64,000 bases of DNA from Athripsodes cinereus (taxonomy: Eukaryota; Arthropoda; Insecta; Trichoptera; Leptoceridae), in NCBI GenBank assembly GCA_947579605.1, contig OX388310.1, positions 5,332,001 to 5,396,000 of the forward strand, in the 5' to 3' direction. Within the stretch, counting starts at the first letter, position 1; every line of letters begins with the position of its first letter. Under the pieces are notes generated by a model. The model was not told where the DNA came from, did not search any database, and worked only from the letters and a program-made list of their open reading frames with translations. Shown one piece after another: positions 43,512 to 55,020 of the stretch. The position numbers and the translations under genes were made by a program.

Positions 43512-43674
43512 TATTCCTCAACGATGAATTGATTATATTATGTGTTTTGTACACAATGTTTTGCAAAACCCGCCTTTAAAAGGACACTTTTAATAAAAAA
43601 GAGTGAAAGACATTTTCCATTTCAGAAATTTCAAGGATATATAAAAATTTAAGATAAAATAAAGCTGAAAATAT

Positions 43675-43932
43675 TTGAGAGCAATATTTCTTAAATTTCT
43701 GCGCAATTCTAATAAAAATATGGTAAGTATAGATATATACCAGAAATTAATTTCTTTTTCTTTAAAAACGTCATCAACAGAACATTTTAAGAAAATATAT
43801 TCTTTCAAAAGATCACAAAATAAAAATGTAATAATTCTTTTTGAAACACGTCCCAATATAATGGAAAGCCAGTTCTTTATTATTTCACCAACTAAATTGA
43901 ATGTTAAAATGCTAACGTGTTTTGGAAAATAA
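43675..43932 (+). CDS. Possible additional exon or ORF downstream of the split ORF
   Basis: The frame is open for 85 codons, with FKRSQNKNVIILFETRPNI and SQFFIISPTKLNVKMLTCFG. The residue pattern looks protein-like, with alternating hydrophobic segments, but the base composition is AT-rich. It lies 160 bp after the preceding ORF and could be a later exon of the same gene. A second, longer frame on the opposite strand (43590-43946) has no better support. Low confidence. Confidence 0.2.
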   Translation: MRAIFLKFLRNSNKNMVSIDIYQKLISFSLKTSSTEHFKKIYSFKRSQNKNVIILFETRPNIMESQFFIISPTKLNVKMLTCFGK

Positions 43933-44029
43933 TTTTTAATTCTCAACTACGAAAATCAATTTCTTTTGAAAGGCAAGTACATATTGAAAGCAGTCTATGG
44001 TTAATTAAAATTATTCATCATCTCATCAT

Positions 44030-44625
44030 CATCTCGCCCTCAACGCTCCTCTCGGGAGCACAGGGCAGAAACCAGCCTCCTCCATTCAGAGCGTCTCTGC
44101 GCCAATTGCGTCACCTCTTTCCACGACATTCCTTGCGCTCTGATATCGTTGTCATAGGAACGGTGTATTGTGAAAGAGGGACGCCCGGGCCGACGGAACC
44201 CCTGCGGACGGAAGAACAGTGCTCTTTTTTGCCAACTATCATTGGGTATTCTCAAAACATGTCCCAGCCAGGACCATCGTCTCTCCTGTATTACGGAGAT
44301 TACAGGTCTCTGCTGGGTGCGCCGGCCCACAACATCATTTGTAACATGTTCATACCATTTGACATCCAAAATCCTTCTAAGACACTTGTTTTCAAAGCTT
44401 AGTATCTTCCGCTCTTGAGCCTTGGTTAAGTGCCAAGACTCACAGCCATATAGAAGGATTGGGATGATGCACGCATTGAACAAGCGACATTTTGTCCTGA
44501 TGCTGAGTCCAGATGCCTTCCAAATTTTGTTCATGTTATTGAAAGCCCCGCTAGCACCTCCTATGCGGATTGGTAATTCCGACCGGAGATCACCCTCTGG
44601 CGCTATGGTTGCCCCCAGGTAAAAT
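44030..44625 (-). pseudogene. Non-LTR RT 3' part (uninterrupted sister of the hAT target)
   Basis: The minus frame starts YLGATIAPEGDLRSELPIRI at 44620 and runs through MNKIWKASGLSIRTKCRL, IIPILLYGCESWHLT, FENKCLRRILDVKWYEH, RRWSWLGHVLR, FRRPGRPSFTIHRS, LVSALCSREER and stop at 44040. It is open throughout (164 codons from the first Met). It belongs to RTs often annotated in insects as craniofacial development protein 2-like. The tail is an ATG/GAT-rich microsatellite (44014-44034). The palm motifs are missing. Confidence 0.85.
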
Positions 44626-44757
44626 TAATAGATAACGATAAACTAATTATTTTCGTTAAAAAAATAAACATTGGGGTGCTTCCAAGAAACATGCACAAAG
44701 TGTGACAAACATTATCTAAAAAGTACAAAAAATTGCAGATAGGTAGGTATGTTAATA

Positions 44758-45113
44758 GTTTTAAAATACTATACTATACTATACCCTCACGCCGTGTCCC
44801 AAGTGGGGTAGGCAGAGAGAACGGAACGCCAAACAGATCTATCTTTACACACTTCCTTCGCTTCCTCCACATTCATACAGTTTCTCATACACGCACGTCG
44901 GTTCCTCTTACTCAACACGCGGCCACCCTTGAGAATTTGATCCACGTGATCAAGCCACGTGGTTCTCGGACGCCCGCGTTTCCTCACACCCTTTCTTTCA
45001 GAGAAGTATATCGTCTTTGTCACTCTTACCTCGTTCATTCGTTCAACATGCCCAAACCACCGTAGTTTATTCACGCGCATTCTGTCCACAACACTCTTCT
45101 TGCATCCGCTCTT
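44758..45113 (-). pseudogene. Family B non-LTR RT 3' end, open frame
   Basis: It reads SGCKKSVVDRMRVNKLRWFG, HVERMNEVRVTKT, GVRKRGRPRTTWLDHVDQIL, VEEAKEVCKDRSVWRSVL, AYPTWDTA and stop at 44787. The minus-strand tail is a TATAG repeat at 44768-44784. It is uninterrupted over about 108 codons and 5' truncated at about 45113. Confidence 0.85.
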
Positions 45114-45353
45114 TGAAATACGTATTTATTTATTACAATAAGATGTTTATATATGTAAATTACACAAGAAAATGTCATTATCATTTTATAATTCTAATCC
45201 TAGTAAGTGTTTATAAAAAGATTTTGAACAAAATTAAGGCTTTATCCTCTAAATATATTTAAATTTCAATATTGAATGAATATAAATATCTAAAATATTA
45301 TTCTTTGTGAAACATAATACTGTTTATACTTATATAGTTTACAGTTGCTGACT

Positions 45354-45611
45354 GTAAAGGGGTATTCACACATATTCACTGTGATCACTCAGGATGATCA
45401 TCCAAAGTGAAAAGGTATGAACAGACGTTTCATCAATATTAATCACTAGGGATGATGGATGAAAGCGATTATTACCCGATATAATTTTGATGAAAGATCC
45501 TTTCACTGAAATGATCGTTTACAAGTTTTTTTTTCTATTATATTTCTTATTTTCATATTGTCGACACTCTGGACGATCATCCAAAGTGAAACAATGTGAA
45601 TGCTTCTTTAG
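45354..45611. mobile_element. 258-bp inverted-repeat element, relative of 57338-57761
   Basis: Left TAAAGGGGTATTCACACATA TTCACTGTGATCAC, and right reverse complement TAAAGAAGCATTCACATTGT TTCACTTTGGATGATCGTCC. The shared core AAGATCCTTTCACTGAAA is also in the 57-kb element. No duplication is visible at the ends. Confidence 0.6.
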
Positions 45612-45938
45612 ACAGGCTGAGATTTATTTGACTCGTAAAAAGAGTACTGTCAAATCAATCAAACGAATTTACGACGTCAAAAATATGGCAAGTTGTAAAA
45701 AGTAAAGAAAGTTTCAATGTTATTTTTACGTCTGTGTTAAACTGTCTGAAAACATTTTTACCTGCGCATTAACACTCCGACTTTTTTTTCTTGTAAAATT
45801 TGTAGTATTTTACACAAAGGTAGATATTGTTTATTGTTTGCTTATAGAATGCTGTTATCATTGAAAGAGTTATAAGTAAATCATTGATTTTTGTATATTT
45901 TCTTGGTTGATATGTTATTTATTGTATTAGCTACTACA
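45612..45938. other. AT-rich spacer
   Basis: No recognised gene. Confidence 0.3.
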
Positions 45939-45939
45939 T

Positions 45940-46132
45940 CAACACAGCATATCCCACAAGTGGTGTAGCCAGCAGACCGGCTGCATGTTATAAATATGCA
46001 AGTAGTCTTCTCTGTGCCAACAAAAAATGAGACATTCAGGATGGGTGGCAAACCTCATCGTCAAATTTGAGATGCCTTTTACAGTAGGTACACTGAAAAA
46101 TTTACACTTTGTCAATAATAAACACAACCTTT
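45940..46132 (+). repeat. (TAG)n-tailed dispersed family, well-preserved copy
   Basis: CAGCATATCCCACAAGTGGT GTAGCCAGCAGACC, TTCTCTGTGCCAACAAAAAA TGAGACATTCAGGATGGGTG GC, CCTCATCGTCAAATTTGAGA TG, TTTACAGTAGGTACACTGAA AAATTTACA. About 190 bp and non-coding. Confidence 0.7.
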
Positions 46133-46177
46133 GTTTTATTTTGAATTGCTCCATTTCTTCAAGAATAAATAAATAAC

Positions 46178-46432
46178 GAATGAGTGGATGCAAGAAGAGT
46201 GTTGTGGACAAAATAAGTTACGACAGTTTAGATATGTTAAACGAATGAACGAGGAAAGAATGACAAAGAGGATAATATACTTGACTGAAAGAAGAGGTGT
46301 GAGGAAACGCGAGTGTCCGAGAACCACGTGGCTTGTTCAAACTTTCATGGAAGGCCTCGTATTGAGTAAGAGAAACCGACGTGCGTGCATGAGAAATTGT
46401 ATGAATCTAAAAGAAGCGAAAGAAGTATATAT
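46178..46432 (+). pseudogene. Family B non-LTR RT fragment
   Basis: GGATGCAAGAAGAGTGTTGT GGAC begins it (SGCKKSVVD). After a frameshift it reads NKLRQFRYVKRMNEERMTKR, GVRKRECPRTTWL, SKRNRRACMRNCMNLKEAKE, then homology ends. Unlike the other family B copies it lacks the AYPTWDTA ending and the microsatellite, so its 3' end was lost after insertion. Confidence 0.75.
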
Positions 46433-46519
46433 GGATTTTTGTTCGCCACAATGCTGTCGATCAAATTGTTACTTGGTGGCACAAATTGCATTAATAAGTT
46501 TGCTCATTTTGGAATAATA

Positions 46520-46600
46520 TAGTCGCTCAGCCTGTATTCTGCATGCTTATTTCCGATCTTTTTACAACACACAATTTGAATTCGCTTTCAGTCCTTTAAA
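46520..46600. other. Short spacer
   Basis: Nothing recognised before the (TTC)n tail of the next element. Confidence 0.3.
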
Positions 46601-46605
46601 TACTA

Positions 46606-47994
46606 ACTTCTTCTTCTTCTTCTGCTTGCAGTAGGTCATTGACCTGTTTGACCGGAATTTGTTTCCACTTGCGACGCCGAAGACCAACTATCCTTCCATC
46701 TTTTGGGTGGCCTTCCAGGCAATCTTCGTCCTAGTGGAGTCTCGTTCGCGGCGATGTGGGCTAATCTTTCGCTACTCATGCGGTCCACATGGTCCCTCCA
46801 GAACCGTCTTCTCTTTCTGCTCCACCGAACGATATCTTCAGTTTCGCAGATTTTTCTTATTTCGGTGTTTCTGACTCTGTCTCTGAGCGTTTTTCCCGCG
46901 ATTGCACGTAGAGTCTTCATTTCAGAAGTTCGAGAGAGATTTTTTGTTCTGTTAGTGTCTGCTCGCGTTTCGACGCCATATGCCATTATCGGTCTCACGC
47001 AGGTTTTGTAAATGCGTACCTTACTATCTATGCGCATATATTTATTCCTCCATACCAAATTTCTTAAACATCCGGCTGTAACAGAAGCTTTATTTGTCTG
47101 TTCTCTTACTTCACTGTATAGATCGCTATGACTGGATATTTCCACCCCAAGATACTTGAACTTTGCTACTTGCTCAATAGGTTTATCGTCTACAACTAAC
47201 TTGCATCTAATAGGCTGTTTCGATATCGTTAAGCATTTGGTTTTATCAATCGATATACTCATATTATATTTCTTGGATGCTAGGTGAAACTTGTGAAGTA
47301 GACGTTGAAGGTCATCCTCTGATTCAGTTATTAAGACTGCATCATCGGCATAACATAATACGCTTATATCTTTATTTCCCATTCTGTAGCCCAGTCCCAG
47401 TGACACCACTTCCTCTATTATTTTGTCCATTATTAAATTGAATAGAAAAGGGCTCAAGCTGTCACCCTGTCTGATTCCTGCCACAACTTGTATTGGTTTA
47501 GACAATTCGCCCCCTACTTTAATTTGTGTCTTACTATCTTTGTTTATATCTTGTATGGTTTGTATGATTGGAGGTGATATATCATTCTCTAACAGGATCT
47601 TTATGATGTCATTAAGCAATACCCTATCAAATGCCTTTATGAGGTCGACAAAGCACTTATATGCTGGCTTATTAAATTCAATTGATTTTTCTTTCACTTG
47701 TCGTAGTATGAATATGGCGTCAGTAGTTGATCGGTTCTTTCTGAACTCCTGTTGTTCCTCCCTATTGGATATTTTCTCTTCTAGTTTTATTTTGAGGGTG
47801 CTAGTGAAAATTTTGAGAACAGAACTAAGCAGTGATATTCCTCTATAGTTACCGGGATCGTTTTTTAGACCTTTTTTGAAAATTGGGATGGTAATACTAG
47901 TTCTCCATTCTTCAGGAATTGTCGGTGTATCTAGAATTTTATTGAAAAGTTTGGTCAGTTCACTGTAGAGATTGATAAATACTAACAATTTCAT
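46606..47994 (-). CDS. Non-LTR retrotransposon reverse transcriptase, 5'-truncated, uninterrupted frame
   Basis: The frame is open for 452 codons, with the stop at 46636-46638. RT landmarks by residue are NYRGISLLSSVLKIFT (49-64), FVDLIKAFDRV with the first catalytic Asp (115-125), GIRQGDSLSPFLFNLIMD (173-190), YADDAVLI with the catalytic Asp pair (215-222), then KFKYLGVEI. The C-terminal region contains RAIAGKTLRDRVRNTEIR, RFWRDHVDRM and LPGRPPKRWKDSW. The tail is (GAA)n on the minus strand (46606-46622). The endonuclease and N-terminus are missing, and homology starts near 47970, so the apparent start Met is not the element's start. With no stops or frameshifts it is the youngest or best-preserved LINE copy here. 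It is probably unable to move alone. Confidence 0.85.
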
Positions 47995-49505
47995 TTATTT
48001 TAGGAAATTCATTCAAAATAAGAGCTGAAATCTAAATTTATTTTTTGTGCGTAGGAAAAAAATAAGTCCGAATAAATAAATAAATAATATTACGTCAACA
48101 CCAAAAATGATATTCCATTTAAACAATTATAATTATCTTTTTCCGTTGAAATTTATTAATATTTGAATAAAATTTAAATTTGGAGTAGGCGCGGAAAATA
48201 TTTTCTTTGTAAGTTAATAAATCAAGGGCGAATAATATTTTAAGCTTTTTTCAAGGAAGATCGAAATCGCCAGAAAAAGATCGTGAAAATATTAATTTGG
48301 TGAAAAAAATAAAATGTATTAATAAGTTCACGGTTTTATTTATGTAGGTTGGAAATTTTTTTCCCCAATGAGAATTAAAGATAAATTAAGTAGTGTAGTT
48401 GATTAGGTAGGTCTCTTGTAGGTTAAGGAAGAGAAGACCTTCTAACGATAGTTTGATGATATTAGAATAACTACTGATAACTGGTTGCAGAAAGCCCATA
48501 ACTTGGATTACTTAAATATTACATTTATACAATAAACAATGACAGCCAGTGTATGTATGCACCTACATTGGTGACACCATCAATTATTGCAGAGTAATAT
48601 AACATTACCAGCTAGGTTTAAAATTCAATGCATAGAAAGCGAGTTTATCGCTGGATTGCGATAATGCTGTGTCACTTGGAATATCAATCGCGCAATCGAG
48701 GACGGGAGATCGATTTTGACAACTCTGCTGATTTCATGTATGCACAGAGCCAACGTGACTCGCTATCATCACTCACCACAGCTCGGGATAAAAAGTCTAG
48801 TTCCACCACTGCCACACACAAATATTTTTTTTACATATGTTTGATATATGTGTATCTATGTAAATATAAAATGTCTTTTCTTTCTAACATAAAATTAATA
48901 TGACAAGATGTCTTCGCTTATTATAAAAGAATGAAAGCATGTCGATATCTGATCAATATCTCTATACTACAACACAAATTGGATATGAAGATTTGATTTT
49001 TTTTTGCAATCAAACGTTTTTTTGATAAGACATGTCAATTTGCGTATACGGTTATGATGTTTTATCAGTAATAATAACAAAAAAGTCGATTTATTTTGTA
49101 GGTAGACCTTCAGTGAAGGTTTGTATGTAAAAACGCCTAAGTGGCATTTTTATGTGAAACTAGGCCAGCTCGCACGTAATATTATTAGAACCGAATTTAT
49201 CTATATCATTGGTTTACCTGACAGTTATCATGTATAAAATAGGCACCTAATGGTTAAATGCCAAGTTTACCTGGTTGGCCACAAAATCACTCTATGGACA
49301 GACTATAGAGTACAAGTATTACAGATGAATACACTTGATTGCTAGATTGCTTTCTACCTACCAATTAGAGTGCTCCCTCGGGGCAGCATTTCTCGCTTTA
49401 ATGCGACATTAAATCCTGTTTGTGCATGTGTGTGTCGTTATGGAGATACATATCTCCAGGTACGGCACGAGGTAGGTATGGAATGATCAAAAACGATATG
49501 GCGGT
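47995..49505. other. AT-rich spacer with a solo hAT-type end
   Basis: GTCTAGTTCCACCACTG ending at 48811 is a hAT-type right end (complement CAGTGGTGGAACTAGAC). The preceding 180 bp (48628-48800) is GC-richer with an open frame. No partner terminus was found. The rest is unassigned. Confidence 0.35.
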
Positions 49506-49509
49506 GCTG

Positions 49510-49593
49510 TGACGTCACGGAGTCCCATATGTGTATGAGATTATAATCTGTGGTTGCGAAAGTTACTATGATTTACGGGACTCCGTGACGTCA
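49510..49593. repeat. 17-bp perfect inverted repeat around a 50-bp centre
   Basis: TGACGTCACGGAGTCCC (49510-49526) is exactly repeated in inverse at 49577-49593. Each arm contains the palindrome TGACGTCA. It could be the ends of a tiny foldback element or a paired regulatory site. Confidence 0.6.
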
Positions 49594-50089
49594 TCATCTG
49601 TTTAGAGTGTTTTGCCAAACGTCAAAAATTTTGGGTTTTATTTTTGGAAATTCTCCATAATTTAGATATTAAAATTTTTTTAACTGACATATTTGTGTTT
49701 TCCGACCTCAAATTTACTGAATTCGATCATTTTTATTAAAATCTCCCACGACTGCAAGTGGCCCATTGCTTATTGTTTCAACGTTAGTAGGCAAAACCGA
49801 TTTTTTATTCTACTTAAAGATTAATTTTTGCTACTAAGATAATTTTACCCCCGATCCTCCCAATATTATTATCTTACTACGAATGTCTTATTATTTTTGT
49901 ATAAATCTTGATTCTTTTCTACCTTTTATAAGTTTTTTTTTTGTAGGTAATGATAAAAGAAATCATCATATGTATCTTATTGACATTCGAAGTCTACAAT
50001 GTTTTTTTTTTATTTTACGTAATGAGTTTATTCATTTTACTTACTGCTTAATAAACTCTCATTCTTTATTTTATAAAATTTATGTTCTA
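49594..50089. other. AT-rich spacer
   Basis: No recognised gene. The open frame at 49883-50110 is poly-T driven. Confidence 0.3.
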
Positions 50090-50430
50090 ATTGAACGCAG
50101 CAAAACATAGTTTTTAGTATGATCTCAGATTCCTTTGCTCTGTGAAGTGTCCTGCAATACAATCTATTCTGCAACTTAAGAGATTCCTCTAATAGGCAAA
50201 TAATTGAACGCAGCAAAACATAGTTTTTAGTATGATCTCAGATTCCTTTGCTCTGTGAAGTGTCCTGCAATACAATCTATTCTGCAACTTAAGAGATTCC
50301 TCTAATAGGCAAATAATTGAACGCAGCAAAACATAGTTTTTAGTATGATCTCAGATTCCTTTGCTCTGTGAAGTGTCCTGCAATACAATCTATTCTGCAA
50401 CTTAAGAGATTCCTCTAATAGGCAAATAAT
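50090..50430. repeat. 113-bp tandem array, three identical units
   Basis: Units start at 50091, 50204 and 50317 (TTGAACGCAGCAAAACATAG TTTTTAG ... CCTCTAATAGGCAAATAA). I see no differences between units. A clean duplication series without microsatellite drift, therefore young. Confidence 0.9.
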
Positions 50431-51330
50431 CGTAATAAATCACGAATAAGATATTCAACTTATTCAATTATGTAAGAAGCAATTTTTGTGAGAAGACATT
50501 TTGTGCTTGAGTTTTAGAATAACATCCTCCCCTCATACCAGCATTTCATTGCTGTTTGGGGAATACGAAGTGTTTATTGTTAACTATAATAAAATATCAA
50601 TATAAATGTATGGAAATATTAGTTGTGTATTAAATAAAATAAAATAAATAAATAAAGTAAATAACTTTGTACTTCAGTTAACTAACGAAGTATTACACCT
50701 ATTTTGAAAGTTTTATTATTTGTTGACACGATGAGAATGACCTGTTTGTTTGATACATATATACGTTTTTCCACTATTAAACTCAAGTTAAACATAGACA
50801 GATGTATTCAAATTTCTTCACAAAAATAAATAAATCATAAATTGAATTTCCTACGTTACAGAAAAAGTTGTAAACTCTTATTATGTGCGGGGTAAATTTT
50901 GAGTTTATGATAAACCCAGATTCGTAGAAAATTAACTTTCGATACATAACGACTCTACTTTGAATAACTTGAGTTTTTACCGATGATAATTTAGACCTCC
51001 TTCTGAGCGTTGGATTATTTTTTTTATGTAAATACTTATTTTTTTGATTTCTTAGACGTACCTATTTAAAAATATATTTATTTAGCTTACATTTTAAATT
51101 TTCAATGTAGATTTTTCAATTTAAATTTTTAAAAATTTTCTATACATATCTATTATAATGTAAAGTAAGGAATAAATAAAAATATATTTTTTGTATGTTA
51201 GCAGGTAATTGTAAAACAAGAAAATATAATCTTATTATATCTTCCGTGTGCTGGATTAAAAGATAAGAGAAATGTGAATTCTTATTTTTTGTGCTATCTT
51301 GTACACATATATACCTAGCTCGGATTTTAA
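50431..51330. other. AT-rich spacer
   Basis: No recognised gene. Confidence 0.3.
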
Positions 51331-51399
51331 ATTTATAATGCAGATTTGTCTGCGACTATGAATATTTTATTCACATGTTTCTTAAGACACCAAATCAAA

Positions 51400-51670
51400 C
51401 TTTTACTTACTTTAGAAGGAATACTAGCTTTGTAGCATTTGATGGAGACCCATCTTTTACCCGGATATACCAGGATTCGTAGATTCCTATTTGTTTGCAC
51501 GTTTAAGTCAAAAATATTCTCAGGGGCGGCCCACTGGGCAGCTCTCAAAGGTACAACTATGTAACATTGAAAAGAAACGCTCCTGTCATTTGGATATCTC
51601 AGGAGTAATAGACTCCTTTTTAATCGTACTTTTAAGCCAAAATTGTCTTCACTGACAGGCGGCACGGTTC
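51400..51670 (-). repeat. Two diverged tandem units, coding status doubtful
   Basis: About 118-bp units read in parallel: GATATACCAGGATTCGTAGA TTCCT and GATATCTCAGGAGTAATAGA CTCCT, each followed by ACTTTTAAGCCAAAATTGTC or a close variant. The 110-codon minus frame (51333-51665) merely spans both units. Similar blocks flanked by GGGGCGGCCCACTGGGCAG are a repeat type I have seen in insect non-coding DNA. Confidence 0.4.
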
Positions 51671-52290
51671 TTTAGCTGGCCCAAAACCGTAAAATAAGAA
51701 AAAAATATTCTTGAACCAACTTCATTACATGAGGTTGATAGGTACCTAATGCTTACCAAGTTAATGTGAACAAAGCTTCACGTCTATTTTCAATAATTCC
51801 TTTCTTATATTATAATTAACTCATTACTAAGAATTTCTTTTTGCTTTGAAGTTTGTTAACATTATTATTATATAACAATTAATTAATCACAATTATGTAT
51901 TATGTTTCAACAACATTATTTTACTTTTATTTAGTAATACAGAAATTTCGCTCACGGCGATGCGTCTGTTTCGCTATTTGATATTATAATTATTAATAAA
52001 AAATGTATCTTTCTCTACGCATAGTAACATTATTATTTATTATTATTATTTCAAAACTAGAATTGTTTAATATTAATCGTATCAGGTTTTATTTTATCAA
52101 TATCTCATCTCAAAATTCTATATTTACTATCGGGAGAAATAAACAGATCGAATATGGTCCGAAAAAAATATTTAATTATAAAAATGCAATATTTTTTTGT
52201 AACTTTACAGTTATTTATTTTACTTTTCTCAATAAGATGTTATTTTCTGTAATTGACACAGTACAATACGATGATATTGTTTTAAGATTT
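51671..52290. other. AT-rich spacer
   Basis: No recognised gene. The 123-codon frame at 52003-52374 has no motif and runs into an opposite-strand RT fragment. Confidence 0.3.
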
Positions 52291-52292
52291 TT

Positions 52293-52425
52293 TTTTCGTG
52301 TCGAAGCCCAGAAAACCGATCAAACTGACGCTCCAACAAGTGTGGCATGGTCTGCACACAGTCACACGCCGTAGCGTCAATTTTGGCTTCCGCCGCTTGG
52401 GGCTTCTTACAAGACAAATCTACGG
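52293..52425 (-). pseudogene. Non-LTR RT C-terminus (CDC..QTMPHLLE)
   Basis: The minus strand reads CKKPQAAEAKIDATACDCV then QTMPHLLERQFDRFSGLRH. The CDC....Q.M.HLL signature is the zinc-binding-like C-terminus of many non-LTR RTs. It is the sister of 28192-28335. Confidence 0.65.
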
Positions 52426-53330
52426 ATTAAGCCCTAAGATATTTAATGATAATTATGGGTTTATTGCCACCCATCAAATACACCTTTCCCTAAGAAATAG
52501 AATCTCCCTATTGAAAGTTCAATACATAATCATCAGGCTAATGTCCTCTTTGTATTTGCCACAATTAATTTATTTTTGCTCTGATTTTGTATTGTAGTAA
52601 TATACATATAGGAAAACTTTTTGTTCTACGATCTGCGTAGTACCGCTTTTTTATAATTACTTATTTGTGTTGACTGTATGTTCCATGAAAAAAAGTTAGA
52701 AGACGCCCGTTTCTGTCTTGTACACTCGAGAGAAGCGACGATATAAAAGTGAGTACGTATTGAAAAAAATACCGCTCCATAAAATGAATTCCTCTTCCAT
52801 TACATATTTTTGTGGAACATGTAAGATCCTACTAAATTAATTATAAGAGCACGATAGTTTTTTCAACAGTGTGTTCCCAAAATAATAATACGTAACGCAC
52901 ATAGATGAAACTGGGTGAGCTTGACGTAAACATACATTTTTTTACAAGCGTAATGAATGGAAAGAATGTATGAGGCGTGTAGAGGAATGTCCATAAATAA
53001 AGACGAAAAAAGCCTCCACTGAACGAAGAAAGGGTCGTGACACGATTGCTGGCTTTATTCCTCGACAGTTTGTTACCACTACTACTACTACTACTACTAC
53101 TACACCATGAGGCTATGTCAAAAACTTACTATTGAAGGTAAAACGGATATCTATCTGTGAATTACTATTCTTCGGCTTAGATCAGTAAATTAATAATCAT
53201 TACTTTCCATTTGTTCTCATCCATTATTATCTTACACCATGTTAAAAAGCAATAAAGTAACTTTCTTTTAACCCTTTATAAGTATCAAATTTGATTGGAG
53301 AGATCGAATTAAAATCTTGGTTTTGTATTA
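52426..53330. other. Spacer with (CTA)n and a family scrap
   Basis: (CTA)n at 53082-53113 precedes CACCATGAGGCTATGTC, the edge of the (TAG)n-tailed family. Otherwise no recognised gene. Confidence 0.35.
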
Positions 53331-53337
53331 GAGACAA

Positions 53338-55020
53338 TCCACACATAAATATTCTAATGCGTTCGTATGTATGTTCGTATGTCCTTAATGGACTCTGAAA
53401 TAAGGAAAGACAGAAGTAAAATAATACACTCTATACGAGGTCTCATATCCTGGGCACGTTCAAGGCCAAAAACATTTAAAATATCTTATGTATTGATAAA
53501 GATATTATAATAATAAAATTTGTATGGAAAAATCTATGAAAGTTTTTGTAAGTAGCAATATTCATAGTCGAACATTTTTCAGTGTACTGAATTAATTTCA
53601 CAATGGATGTAACGAGAAATACATCAGTACTGAAACTAAACATATGGGGATTATTTTGGTTATAAATTATTGTGTTTGGTTATGATAAAAACTCCTGAAT
53701 TATGCGAGTTAAAATTGCATATTTTTGACATCTTGGGCTAATTTCATAATGGCCGACATGAATGACATAGAATCCAATACATTAATATTTTGGTTGGTAC
53801 ATCGGTTCATTAGTTTGTTTGTTTTTTGACTTTTATGTCCTCTTTACGATATGTCTCATCCAGTATGCGAGCTGAAAACATTTAATAAGTATTCTTTTAT
53901 AAAGATTGAATTTATAAATCATGATGTATCAACAATCTTTTGTCGATGTTTTGTAAAATCACAAAAATCTCATATTATCTACAACAATCGACAATATGTG
54001 TTCTTATTTTATTGTAGGATATTCTTAGTTTCTTCTTATTTCTAAATATAGTTATCTGTTATATCAAACACAGAGAATTTAGAAAGATTTATCATATCAA
54101 ATGAAATGTATCATCCACATATAAATATTCTAAAGCGTTCGTTAGTTCGTATGTCCTCAATGGACTCTGAAATAAGGAAAGACAGAAGTAAAATAATACA
54201 CTCTATACGAGGTCTCATCTCCTGGGCACGTTCAAGGCCAATAACATTTAAAATATCTTATGTATTGATAAAGAAATTATAATAATAAAATTTGTATGGA
54301 AAAATCTATGAAAGTTTTTGTAAGTAGCAATATTCATGGTCGAACATTTTTCAATGTACTGAATTAATTTCACAATGGATGTAACGAGAAATACATCAGT
54401 ACTGAAACAAAACATTTGGGGATTATTTTGGTTATAAATTATTGTGTTTGGTTATGATAAAAACTCCTGAATTATGCGAGTTAAAATTGCATATTTTTGA
54501 CATCTTGAGCTAATTTCATATTGGCCGACATGAATGACATAGAATCCAATACATTAATATTTAGGTTGGTACATTGGTTCATTTGTTTGTTTGTTTTGTG
54601 ATTTGTATGTTCTTATCTTATTGTAAGATGTTTAGTGTTTTTCAAAATATAGTTATCTGTAATATCAAAAACATAGAATTATTAATTCAGTGATATTTCA
54701 ATGTTCTTTTGTCGAAGTATGCTAAACTTCAAAATCTAAAAAAATCTTATATATCTACAACGATACTATTAATACGTCTTCTTATTTTATTGTAAGATGT
54801 TTAGAGTTTTTCAAAATATAGTTATCTGTTATATCAAAAACATAGAATTATTAATTCAGTGATACTTCAATGTTCTATTGTCGAAGTATGCTAAACTCCA
54901 AAATCTAAAAAAATCTTATATATCGACAACGATACTATTAATACATGTTTTTATTTTATTGTAAGATATTCAGAGTTCCTTTTTATTTCAAAATATAGTT
55001 ATCTGTTTTATCAAAAACTG
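53338..55020. repeat. Composite satellite-like array (490-bp A unit, 169-bp B unit)
   Basis: A unit: 53338-53830 and 54117-54604 are about 95 percent alike by eye (CTCTATACGAGGTCTCAT, TAACGAGAAATACATCAGTA C, GGCCGACATGAATGACATAG). They are offset by about 780 bp. B unit: TTCTTATTTTATTGTAAGAT with CAAAATATAGTTATCTGT and GTCGAAGTATGCTAAACT repeats at 54612, 54781 and 54950 (period 169). An older B copy is at about 53895-54070. The order is A-B-A-B-B-B. Not coding. Confidence 0.85.

Noticed and set aside
43590..43946. 118-codon minus-strand ORF
   Set aside because: Low-complexity hydrophobic translation. The plus-strand frame in the same place is at least as plausible, and neither is well supported.
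38483..48811. A 10.3-kb hAT element bounded by CAGTGG ends at 38483 and 48811
   Set aside because: The flanking 8-mers do not match and the interior is a mosaic of unrelated repeats. Probably two solo ends.
48628..48903. 91-codon ORF with higher GC
   Set aside because: It runs through a hAT-type terminus at 48811 into AT-rich sequence. No conserved motif.
51333..51665. 110-codon minus-strand ORF
   Set aside because: It spans two diverged tandem DNA units, so the repeated protein pattern is a by-product of the DNA repeat.
52003..52374. 123-codon plus-strand ORF
   Set aside because: AT-driven, with its C-terminal part on the wrong strand of an RT fragment.
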